Assembly (NCBI GenBank): GCA_029379385.1
Contig: CM055607.1
Span: forward strand, 6,324,001 to 6,388,000
Direction of reading: 5' to 3'
From: Quillaja saponaria
Taxonomy: Eukaryota; Streptophyta; Magnoliopsida; Fabales; Quillajaceae
DNA: 64,000 nucleotides
Shown: in pieces, positions 23,882 through 35,115 of the stretch
Layout: each line of letters opens with the position of its first letter
Position numbering within the stretch: position 1 is the first letter of the stretch
The notes under the pieces: generated by a model
What the model was told of the DNA's origin: nothing
The model's input: the letters and a program-made list of their open reading frames with translations, nothing else
The model's database searches: none
Translations under genes and position numbers: made by a program

Positions 23882-26800
23882 TTACTTCTTTCGCTGCTTG
23901 CTTTTTACTCTAATATATCTCCTATTAGACTTGTCACCACCACCACTGCCCAAAGAGAAACTCCCTCCAGCATTAAATTCTAGGCTACCAGAAGGCTGAA
24001 ATGGGGAAGGGTTCTGGGCAGCAGGGAGATTCTGTTGACTCGCAAACTGAAAAGGAGAAACTCCTGATGGAGCATTTGGTCCAAATCCAAAATTAGCTGC
24101 AGGTGTGACTGCAGCTTGACCAAATACTGGACCTGCAGGCATGGATGCTGGAATGGCGTCCTCAGCCATGCTGTCTTCCATATTCATTTGATCATTATTA
24201 TTAACTAAAGAAGCCGAACCAATTGGGGAAACATGATTGGCATTACCAAATATAGGCTGTGTTGACGTCGCAGCAGCAGCTGAATTGAATGAGAATGGGG
24301 AACTTGATGATGCACCAGTGGATGATCCAAACACTGAAGGTGCACTAGTAGTAGAAACAACAGAAGATCCAGCTGCTCCAAAAGAAAACGCAGATGGAAG
24401 GGATGAAGAGCTAAATGTGGAACCAAAGGGAGACTTGCCGGGTTGCCAGCTACCCCCAAACAAGCTAGATGCAGTGCCACTGCTGGAATTCACACAGTTG
24501 GCCTCTGACGAGGAAGCAGAGGTACTAACTACAAAAGATGCACCCGAATTGAAGATATTTGTGGCAGGAGTTACAGAAGTAAATAAAGAACTGCCTGAAG
24601 AAAAAGCTGTGCTCTTCAATTCTGTGGCAGAAGTTACAGAAGTAAATAAAGAACTGCCAGAAGAAAAAGCTGTGCTCTGAGTCAACCCAAATGATGGCAA
24701 TGCTGCAGATGAACTGAACTGGTTCTGAGTAAATGTCGCAGGCCCAGTAGGAGATGCCGGACCACCAAAAGCAGAACCTTGAGACAGGTTATTTGCAGTT
24801 GAAGCTGCTGAAGAACTAAATCCAAAAATGCTACTCCCTGAGCTTCCAACTGTAACAGATGAGCCACCAAAAATAGTGCCACTTACCTTACTGAATCCTG
24901 GATCCTGTCTGTTCTTGGTTTCTACTAAATCTTTCACAGAGGTAGATGACACGGGTAAAAACGAAGTTGATGGAACTTGCGAGGCCCCGAAATTGGAAGC
25001 AGCTGCAGCTGAGGTAGGGGCACTACCATTACTGGATGCAGTCATAGTGGTGCTACTGCCGGCAGTGACAGAAGTGCTATCGAGTGGATTCTGAGAGGTG
25101 ATATTATTGGGAACAGGAGCTTGGAAGGCAGAAGAAAATAAAGAAGGGCTTGAAGCAAGAGATGCAGTATTTTGGTTTGGAATGGTTATAGTATTTTTTA
25201 TCGAGAATGTGCTTGTGGTTGATGGTGCCATTGATGTGGATACAGCAGGTTGAAGAGCAGTTTCTGATGTTGAAAAACAGAATCCAGAATTTGAAATATT
25301 ATTAGAATAAACTTTTTGCGCTTCAGGAGCTCTTGGCATCGAATCAGTTGCACCAGTAATGACATTTGAGGAGCTGCATATCAACAGGAGAGAGATGTGT
25401 TCATAAAATGAAAATTTGAAAAGCATGACCCTCTACAATCAGCAGTCACGCAGGATTAGATTATTTAAATGAATACAGATTCATGACTAAAAATAAACTA
25501 CTGCATATCAAACTCCATATCTGTAGATCGCAGAAAATACATCAATGAAAATTTTAAATACTCTTTTAAGGCATTTCTATCACGGTATATAAGAGAAACG
25601 TTGAAGTTTTGAGTAAAATCAATGACTGAAAGTAAGACTAAGAGAATAAAAACAGGAGTTCACAATCTTTCAAACTTTGCTCAAAGACAGAAATTGCAGT
25701 AGACAGAACAGGACAACGTAAGAATGCATGATGATAAGTTTCAGGTATCATTGACTTGATGTAAGACAGTAAGAGTACATAAATAAAGAGCTTTCTGTGT
25801 TCTAGGATCACACTTGAGCAGCAAACCAACATATACAGATGAAACAGAAAATCTAGTTGTTGATACAACAGCTGCGGTGACAGGTGAAAATTAGGGACAG
25901 GAAAACATACTACTCTTATGCAGAAGAAATACTGAAGTTTTTGCTTATCTTCAGATGAATAACTAATTTTGTTGAGTTCAAAGCTACAACTAAAGGTACT
26001 CCTATCTACTTCTACAATTCTAAACCATTCCAATTAATTGCCAATGATCAATATATCATCCATTGACATATTGTTTCATCTTCATTTCACTTAGAAGAAC
26101 ACAGAAAACAATTTTCTAGTTGTCACATTCATTCAGGAAGTAAAATTCTTATGAGTAAAAGAAACACCAAAATAAGAGAAAAGAGTGCAAAAGCAACAAC
26201 CAAAACTCCACCCACAAGCAAAATGCCCCCAAAAAGTAGTAAATTAAATTATCTGAGACGCACCATCAAAAGAAGCACTAACACAAAGTTACCTGCTAGA
26301 GCTTCCTAAATTTGCGTTAGAAGAAGCATCCATTTTCAGACCTGCATGTTCTCCACCAACAGATGACATGGAGGTGAACGTGCTTTCAGGTACCTTGTCA
26401 CATTCTTTATTAGAGCCAAAGTTAAATGTTGGCTCTGTCAATGAAGTAACTTTATCCGCAAAAGATACCGGAACAGCATCCATTGCTTGAACTTTATTCT
26501 CAGCAGTTAATATGGGAAAAGCAGAACTTGATTCATTTGGTGTAGTAGCTTTCTCAGATGCTAAGGTTGAATGAATAGCTACAGCAGGCTGCACAATCTC
26601 ATTTGGAGAACTTGCAGTTAGAGAGGTAAATAAAGTACTCTTCTCCACAACCACAGGCACACCAAATGGCCCAAGACGAGTTTTTTCATCCAAAGCAGAA
26701 CTTTTAGAAGGCTGCAGTAAGGATAATGCAGGAGGCTTGTCCAGTGAATAGGCTTCAGTGATAGATGTCTTCTCTGCCACAGTGGTGCTGTCCATCTTTT

Positions 26801-29800
26801 CTTTCCCTTCAAGAGACGGAGAAGAAGCAGACCCATTAGGAAAGCTATCATCATCCAGCTCCAGATAATCCTAGGAAAAGAATGTGCCATTGAAACATTA
26901 GATGGGGATATGAAGACACAACAAACCTTGTCCTTAATAACTTGGCCAAAAACTTCCTGACACAATTTGTTTTGTTCATCAAAATAATTGTTGTAGGTCT
27001 AGGAAAAATAAAAAAAACTACGGGTAACAAGACTAAGAACATCAAAAACACCTTCTGAACTAAATCAATGTTATATAACTTATATTGCCAATGTCGACAC
27101 CTCATTAAGACTATCAATTGAGCTGCAATCAGAAAAAATAACTTCAAATCTAATATGCAGATAGAAAAAAGCAAGTTGACTACAAGGAACCATCATATAG
27201 TACGTTACTTATATTCCATAGAGGCATAGACAATGAAACTCAAGGCTAAAACTCCCTACCTCGTGTGCACTCATATGGAATGCTCGCTTCTTTAGAAGAG
27301 GTTGGTTGACAGGTTTCATCACAGAAGAATCCAGAGTCTTTGTAATAGAGATGATATTCTTATTTGGGTATGTGGCATCCACCTCAGTTTCAACATTAGC
27401 TAAACTTTCAGAAGGAGAACCAATTTTCAACTGACCATTTTCAACCTTGTCTCGCTGTTGAGAATATGAGTTTTGAGCACCATATGTGTTATCAACTGAA
27501 CTTTTCAACTTACTCTTATCCTGAAGGTTTCCTTGGAATTTTGAAGATTCAACATTCTCCAAGCTTTGCAGAGCCTGTCCACGTAACATAGATGGTGACA
27601 ACTTTGTTGGTGATGTGTCAACCACATTTGGCAGCTTGATTTCAGATGATTTATCTTTTGGAGAAACTAACTTATCAAGCTGTTGGAGTATTTTATTACC
27701 CATTTCACGAGATTTGGAGGGTAAAGGGGGGAAGCTCGTGCTTGGCATGGTATCATCAATATTTTCTGTTGACATTTTCGTATGGAAATACTGAGCAGTA
27801 TCAATACCAACTCTACTACCATTTGTAGAAAGAGGACTACCAGAAACTGGTATGCTCAAGCCTTTAGAAGATAAGAGATTAGACTTGTGACGGATTCTGC
27901 GTATTGGACCAACAGATCCTATATCATTCTCCAGCATGGTACTTCTACGTTTTATAGCCTGCAAGATTAATAAGAAATAGAGTATTATATCTTGTAGGTA
28001 GAACCCAAAGTATACAGAATATGAATTTTGTACCCCTTGTTTCGGTCCAGGAAGTCTGTTATTATCCCATGCAGACTGGGCAGAAGATGACGAACCACCA
28101 TATGCATCAACCATAGACACAACACCCTGTAGAATGAGCAAGTAACAGAAAAATTCAGAAACTAAGAAACTAAAAAAATTCCAAGAGTACCACTCAGGAG
28201 AATACAAACCTTGAGGGTAGAAGTTGGATAAACTCTGGAATATGGTGTTCGTGCCATATTGTATATTGCAGATCTGCCTCGAGATCTAGGGGTCGTGAAG
28301 CCATTTTCAAGAACACCATGACTAGAAGGCCTAGGCACAATTGACATTATGGATGATTTAGGAAGAAGTGATTGACTGTTTTGAAGAGTTGGTTCCTCCC
28401 TGACTGCTTGGCTTCGCAAGCCTAGAGCTGAGGGAGATACTTTTGAAGGTCTACTTCCCATGTAAGCTTTTGCAAGCTCTGCAGGAGAAGCAACATCCCC
28501 ATCTAGGACCTGAAAACATAATTTGCCGTTGAATGTGAAAACATGTATAAATTTTCCATATTGCAATCTGTAATTCCTCGTCTACTAGTTGCAATATTAT
28601 CTACAATGACCAAGAATTTGCATTTATGTAAGTCACAAGTACGGGCATGTTTTCTTACACTGGAGCTGATGTATGGGGTTGAAATGAGATGGCTTTCAAT
28701 CCCACTTTTTAGTGATGGAGTTTTTGGTAATTTCTCCTTTTGGTCGTGAGACATCATTGGCTTTGAACGAATAACTTCATCCCTCTTCTCTTCTTCCCCA
28801 ATAGGTGAATCAACAGTTCTTGAATGCAACAAAGCTGTCAGACGATCAATCTCAGATCTGTAGAATAGTAGACAACCATCATAGATAGAACTTCTAACAA
28901 TAGTTAACAAAAAAATGATACATAAATCATCGCTTATGACTAGCAGCAAAAAAAATTCATGGTACTGACTAGTCAATTAGGTACAACAGAATCTAATACA
29001 ATGTATGCACTAAGCATTAGACCAAAATAAGGCTATCTATGAATACTCACTAAATGAGATGAATTGAATGTACTTGTCCACATATAACTGATATATGAAA
29101 ATGGAAATGAAATACAACAGATTTCCATGCATGTATGCGCAGAAATAACATAGATAGTACTTTCCTTAAGAACTTATAACTTTAATCATACACAAAACTT
29201 GCCTTGTAAATGTCTTCTGCTTTAGAAGTTGCTCAAGCTCAGTCAAACCGCCTCTGTCAGAAGTAATACTTTGTTTTTCACTTTGACCAATGACCGCTTC
29301 TTGTTTTCCATCGGTATCCTTTTTAAGCAAGTTGCATACAACAAAAAAAATAGCAACAAATAAATAACTAACAACTGGAAATGACCATGATACAACAGCA
29401 GAATGCTACCTAATGACCCAGTGCTTACAGTTACAACAAACCATTTCAAGGTAACTATTTCTGCATGTTACATCCTTTATGTAGAAACTATTTCAAGACA
29501 ACTTTGTAATTATTTCTACATATTACATCCTTAAGTAAATACCTGTCCCCCTTTTCGGACCACACTCCTGACCTGCGGGTAAGTTGCTCAACCACAATCA
29601 GAACCACAACATCGAGATGCAATACTACATATGACCAAAGTTATGCACCTCTTCAGTCTTAATTCCAAGGCTATCCTCCATAAAATTAGAAAATAATACA
29701 TACACATCACTGCATGACTAATGATTCTATAGCAGTAACTTCTACATTAGCACAATACCACCATGTGACAATAGATAATGACAGAGCACATATGCTTATC

Positions 29801-32800
29801 ACCACGAAGATGCTAGTCCAAAGGAAATCTATAATCTAACCTCCTAAACAATACTCTCAACAAAATGATGTATCCATAATTAATGTGCATCTATCTTCCC
29901 TACAGATCACCAACTCGGTTTACAGGCTACCAATAAGGAAAGATGGTATCCAAATTATTCAACAATATCACATTCATGGGTCCAGCCCAACTGAAACCCA
30001 GTCCACCAAGAAAAGACAGAAAGTATGAAAATCACCCCCGATTATGTTAACCGTGCCTATCAAAGAGTATGGAAACATTTATCTTTTTTCAGATGATGTC
30101 AACAATGCAGCAACAAGCTCTTCAAATGTTTGTTAAATTAACAATACAAAATCATTTACATAAATGAACATTCCATATCCACCCAAAATCAGAAACACAT
30201 GTCAACACCTTACCCATGAGAATTCCAACAAGTTTAACAGCCAGTGATAATCAATGGATCATTTCCAAGTGAGGATTGACTGTAAAGTGTAAACTTCTAT
30301 CCGTAATACCCTTCTGTATCATGGTTTTGATAAAAATTGTCCCCGTCACTTACAGATTAGCAAATAACAGTAACAATAAAAGAAACAGAAAACAAATAAC
30401 ATGCACACCCTGTCAACATAGTTTGTCGTAATAGCTAAAATTTGCAATCATCAAGGCAACAACAAAAAAGTATCTATTAACATGATGAAAACAGAAAAGG
30501 AGAACATGAAACTCAAAGGAAAATTTAAATTTATGCCAGCTCAAAACACAACATACATATCCTAATCAGATGGAAATATTGAAAATAAATGATAATAATT
30601 CATACTTACAAGAGCAATTGCTTCCTGCTGATTGTCCCTTGCTTCCTCATCTGCCTCTGGCCAAGAAAACAGTTAAATAAATAGCAAAATCATGTAAACT
30701 ACTCTAACTTCAATACAAGCAACTAACCACCACATAAGCTGTTGCAATCAAACGCAACTCATGATAAAAAAAACATATAAAACACAGCAAACCAAGCAAG
30801 AAAAGAAGCAACATCAGCTCATAAAAAACACATAATTATAAATCTGCAACTAAAATCCTTTGAAATTAGTCCTTCACTCCTTTTCCAATTAGGTTGTGTT
30901 TGGCTCTCTTTTAGGTCAGATTAGACAAAGCAAAGATTCACCACATGAGTACACGAGGTAGGCATAGTTGTAATCGTGTCAATTTGGGATTTATGTTAAA
31001 ATAATCTAAATGACTTTAAACTGCTGATAATTAGTATACAATTATACGGATCATGTCACATCAATTTCAGATTAGATGGATTCATAGCATGATGGTTCCG
31101 GGTTTCACAATAGTATTGTCAGTTTCAAGTCGCGTTACTGTGTAAAAAACCAAGTTTGTAGGTCAATTGCTCAAAGCCATCCATCTGTCAATCATATTCT
31201 TCACATATCCATTTGTCAACAAAGCCATAGCTGTCCTTCCTCCAAATCTGACTATGGTTGCACTCTTCTATTAATGACTACCGAGACTTAAAATCATACT
31301 AATGAAAAGCCCGTAGTTACCAACCTGTGATGATAATGCATTCTAAATCTACATCAAAAAATAAAATAGAAAAAGACTGAAAAAATAAGTTAATTCACCA
31401 AATGTGAATTATTTATTCCAGCTCAATTCAATCCTGCTGAACTGATCTGGTGAATTGATTTTATTAAGGAGGTACTTTTCAGTGGTGCAGTCTTGGCCAC
31501 ATGGAGATTTTAAAAAAGAGAGATAATATATGTATTTGCCTCTTACTAACAGAGCCTTTCCTCGGATCGGTTGGTTCTCAGCCCTACTCCTCTAGAAGAA
31601 ACAGGAATGACAGACATCTGAATTCTGAAGAGGAAAACTTGAGAGGAAGTCTGAACTTTTGAGTACTTTTCTTTTGGCTTCCTGTCTCACTTCACCAGCT
31701 GTCTTTATATTGGATTATCTCCTATTGACTACCAGATTTTACTTGCTTCAGTTTTCAGTGCTTCTCATGCAATATATAACCACAATATACCTTACTTGGG
31801 CATCTTCAAGCAGCCTGTACTAATACATAAAAAGGAGACCAAGGTTCTAACTTTGTGACATTTGGCATTTCAAAATCATTTGATGAGATATATTCTTACA
31901 CATAATATGACACTCGATATAATTATTGTATCACGAAATATATTTCTACCAATAATATTAAAACTGAAACATGATCCGATTTTAACATGCATATCTTTAG
32001 CTTTTTAATATTTTTGCTCACAAGAGGCTTGATGTTTGGTTCATAGTTACCGAGATCCCTTGAACCCCCTGCAATCCGCATTCCAGGAAAACTAGCTACC
32101 CAAAAGTTTTGTATATTGGGATCACTGTTGTTCGTGATTCAGGTCATTAAAACTAGCTACCCAAAAGTTTAAGATTTTTCACCAAGAAAATGAGAAAGTA
32201 TGATCACAATTTCAGCCTATATCAGTTATTACTTATTTTCTTTATATATGTATGTATTTATATAACTAATAGGCTATTATCTTTCTTGTATCATAAATTA
32301 AATATTATGTATTCTATTCATTTAGTAGAATTTAATGTTAAGTATACCATCCAAATATGGTAAAGTGGCCCAAATAAGTATTTTAAGCATACCACGTCCC
32401 GAAATAGCGAACCAACTAAGCTACCCCCATCGTACCATGTTTTTAACTTGGTAGCGTATCCCGTACCCATTCCCATATCACGTCCAGGAACGTACTACGA
32501 TCCTGGTAACTATGATTTGGTTCAAACAGAATAAAAGGTTTTGTCTTCTAATCCTGCAACTTACTTCCAGTAAGTTCCTAATTCCATTGAATAGACTAGT
32601 GACAATACCTTTTTGGGAATACAGGAGTTCATCATGAAATTCATGTGGTAAGAGCTAGTTCTTGCATAACTTTGAAAAGAAATTAAGCAACAACAATTAA
32701 GGGAGATCATTAACAACACATTACAGAACTTAAGTGCATCAAGCTTCCTATAATGAACAACTTGGCAGCTCCAGCATTCCCAATTATATCCATAAGCAGA

Positions 32801-35115
32801 CAAAACACAAATGTCAGTGAAAATGTAAATCTGAAGGTTTTATATATGCAGAATGGTGTAAGTTGGGAGCTTCCACTACTCTTTAATGGGCAAAGAATAG
32901 TTTGCAAGAACCTTATGGTATGTGAAACAGAAGTGAGAATAGGATTAAATCTAAAACTGAAAAATGAAAAGCAATCAAAAGAAAGAACACGATATATCGA
33001 GGTTCGGCTCAATCTAGCCTACATCTTCACTGAAGAGATAGAAATTCACTATTTTATTCTTGAAGAAAATACAAGTATTTTGCTCGGAAAAACGTATTGA
33101 AACCCTAGAGCTAGCTGCCTTTATATATAAGCTACAAAAAAGAAACAAACCCTATTTTTGGGTCACTTTAGGTCATAATTATCCAACAGGTCATTGCAAA
33201 ACTTTGACCTAACCTAATAAAGAAGATAGAACAAATGGTAATTGCCAATTTCAGTGGATGCAGTGTTATTAAAGGCGCACCTAAGGCGCAAAAGGCGCAA
33301 CCCCTCGCCTTTGCACCTCTAAAGGCAGGCACTAACACTAAGGTGCCGCCTAGGAGCATGCCTTTTTCATGTTTTGAGGCAAACTCAAGGCAAATAGAAA
33401 GCGCTGCAAGTTATTTTTTGTGAAAATAACTCTTCAGTTTTTCTTTTTAAGAAACACTCTTCAGTTTTTTAGTTTCCTCATAAATAGGAAAAGTCAAACA
33501 TTGGGAATAGTCCTAATAGAAACTTGAAAGGTCCCTAAAACATTAAAAAAATAAAAACTTAACACAACAGCTAAACCAAAATTCTAATTCTAAGCAACCT
33601 ACAGAGTCTGAATTTCCCTATTAACTGGCCAAAAAGCAGAGCATTTTTTTAGTGTGCCTACCTATTATATATCATGTTTTTCAATTACTTTCTAAGTCGT
33701 CTTCTTCGTATTCTGCTTATACTAAGCCCTGCTTAGTCTAATCACTGTTGTTGTACACAAAAAGCAAAGCATTTGTGTGGATTAAACCTTAACTATCTTT
33801 GCACTGTTTTGTACTTGAAAAACAGAGAATACTCAGCAATAATAATCAGCAATACACCTTAGCTATCTCTGCCATGTTTAAGAAAGAAGAAGCGTATATT
33901 CAATTTTTACTTGTTAGCTTAGGGGACTAATTGCTTGACATATTTACGTTACCTAGATCTTTTTTATCAATCTTTACTTTCTACTTTCTGGAATTCTTGC
34001 CTATGGATTATGTCATAAACTGTTAGTTTCTACTTGCTGAGAGCTTGAAATTATTGTATGTAGGTTTTTTTTATTAGATGTGCGCCTAACTTTGCTAAGG
34101 CGTGCGCCGGCGCCCTGATCCTAGGCTCCAGGGACCCCTAGCGCCTAGGTGCACCTTGACCCTTTGATAACACTAGGTGGATGCTTCAGCAAAAGTGGCT
34201 ACAAACCCTTTCAAGACTTGCGTAATAATAAGAAACATACAATGATTAAATAATGTATGAAGAGAGAAAATCACTGGACCCATGCACGCCAACACCTTCA
34301 AATTCTATTCATTTCAGCATTTTAAATTTCATTTAATTTAAAAATATATGCATAGTAAAGTAAAATAAATATGAGGATATTCCATCCTCATATTAATGAA
34401 ATGATTTTAAAAATATCAGTTTCCATAAAGAAATAACAGAGAGAAAAAAGGTTGATGCTATTGCATAAAAACACAATTAATATCAAGGGTAACCTAACAC
34501 CCAAGTTAGATACTAAATCCTGACTAATTTAGAATCCAAAACACCAGAACAGTGATACTATAGTCCCCGAATCGCTAGCTTTAAATAAATGTCCCCAAGC
34601 CAGAGCAACTATTCCCGACGACTACAATAGCAGGTAAGAGCAACAAGAAAAGGAAAGGAAGGCCAGAGAAATAAACCTAATTCCGAATCCAGAACCCAAA
34701 AAGTGTAGTCTCAAATGCAATACTTCCTCTCATAACAACTCCCCCATTAATCCTTAGCACAATATGCCAATAACAAAAAATAAAAAATAAAAAAATTCAG
34801 ACACAAACCGAAAAAGCATCCAAATAAAGTCAGGAATGGAAACCAACCTGGCGAATATGACTGCGGCAAAGATGGGGCTGGAAGGCGCTTACGGAAAACA
34901 GAGGAAAAAAGCCTATGAGCGCTGGAAGTGATGAGCCTCTGCGCTGGATCAACGAGCTTCGACAACCAACCATTATTACTTCTAGCGTTTCTAAGCGCTG
35001 TCGGCGGCCGATCATACGGCGTGGTTTGAGTCCTCCGAAACGGCCGCTTCCTGAACTTGCCTCCTGTTCCCAACCCTCCTCCTTCAAAGGGATTCTCTTC
35101 CCGCGCAGTAGCCAT
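23882..35115 (-). CDS. NUP1: Nuclear pore protein NUP1 (Nup136), FG nucleoporin
   Basis: This is the plant-specific nucleoporin of the nuclear basket, acting in mRNA export and nuclear shape. Ten exons join in phase: 34848-35115, 30610-30656, 29543-29572, 29203-29318, 28659-28857, 28210-28509, 28034-28126, 27260-27958, 26293-26870 and 23882-25373, giving about 1273 residues, close to the Arabidopsis length. The N-terminus is diagnostic (GGGLGTGGKFRKRPFRR, WLSKLVDPAQRLITSSAHRL), as are DVASPAELAKAYMGSRPSK, GRSAIYNMARTPYSRV and RRIRHKSNLLSSKGLS. The last exon is a Ser/Thr/Ala-rich FG domain with about a dozen FG pairs (IFGGSS, FGFSSS, SPFGST, VFGSST) and ends in a basic tail (RRYIRVKSKQRKK). 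The intron after exon 4 has a GC donor. Exon 3 has only ten codons and could be alternative. Intron 1 is 4.2 kb and holds two hAT-like elements. Confidence 0.93.
24560..24678 (-). repeat. 63-bp in-frame tandem duplication in the NUP1 FG domain
   Basis: Two near-identical copies (about 24560-24615 and 24623-24678) lie 63 bases apart, so the reading frame is kept. Each encodes STAFSSGSSLFTSVT, followed by SATELK or PATNIF. Only a few bases differ, which suggests recent expansion of this low-complexity domain. Confidence 0.85.
32035..32523. mobile_element. Short hAT-like non-autonomous element (NUP1 intron 1)
   Basis: The 8-mer TTTGGTTC occurs at 32035-32042 and 32516-32523. Between them the ends are inverted repeats: ATAGTTACCGAGATC on the left, and ATAGTTACCAGGATC on the right read on the other strand, with two extra bases at the right end. 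An 8-bp duplication with short inverted ends is the hAT hallmark. The 473-bp interior has no transposase frame. Subterminal GTACC/GTACG motifs are repeated. Confidence 0.75.
33254..34184. mobile_element. hAT-like non-autonomous element, about 915 bp (NUP1 intron 1)
   Basis: The 8-mer GTGGATGC occurs at 33254-33261 and 34177-34184. The ends are inverted repeats: AGTGTTATTAAAGGCGC on the left, and AGTGTTATCAAAGGGTC on the right read on the other strand. Both subterminal regions are rich in GGCGC/AGGCGC (CACCTAAGGCGC and CACCTAGGCGC), in contrast to the AT-rich middle. No transposase remains. The duplication is still perfect. Confidence 0.8.

Noticed and set aside
24237..25094. Plus-strand open frames opposite the NUP1 FG exon
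   Set aside because: They are antisense shadows of the repetitive Ser/Thr/Ala-rich coding exon and have no independent support.
32753..33100. 115-residue plus-strand open frame in NUP1 intron 1
   Set aside because: Low-complexity, Lys/Glu/Ile-rich composition, no recognised motif, and the region looks like decayed repeat DNA.
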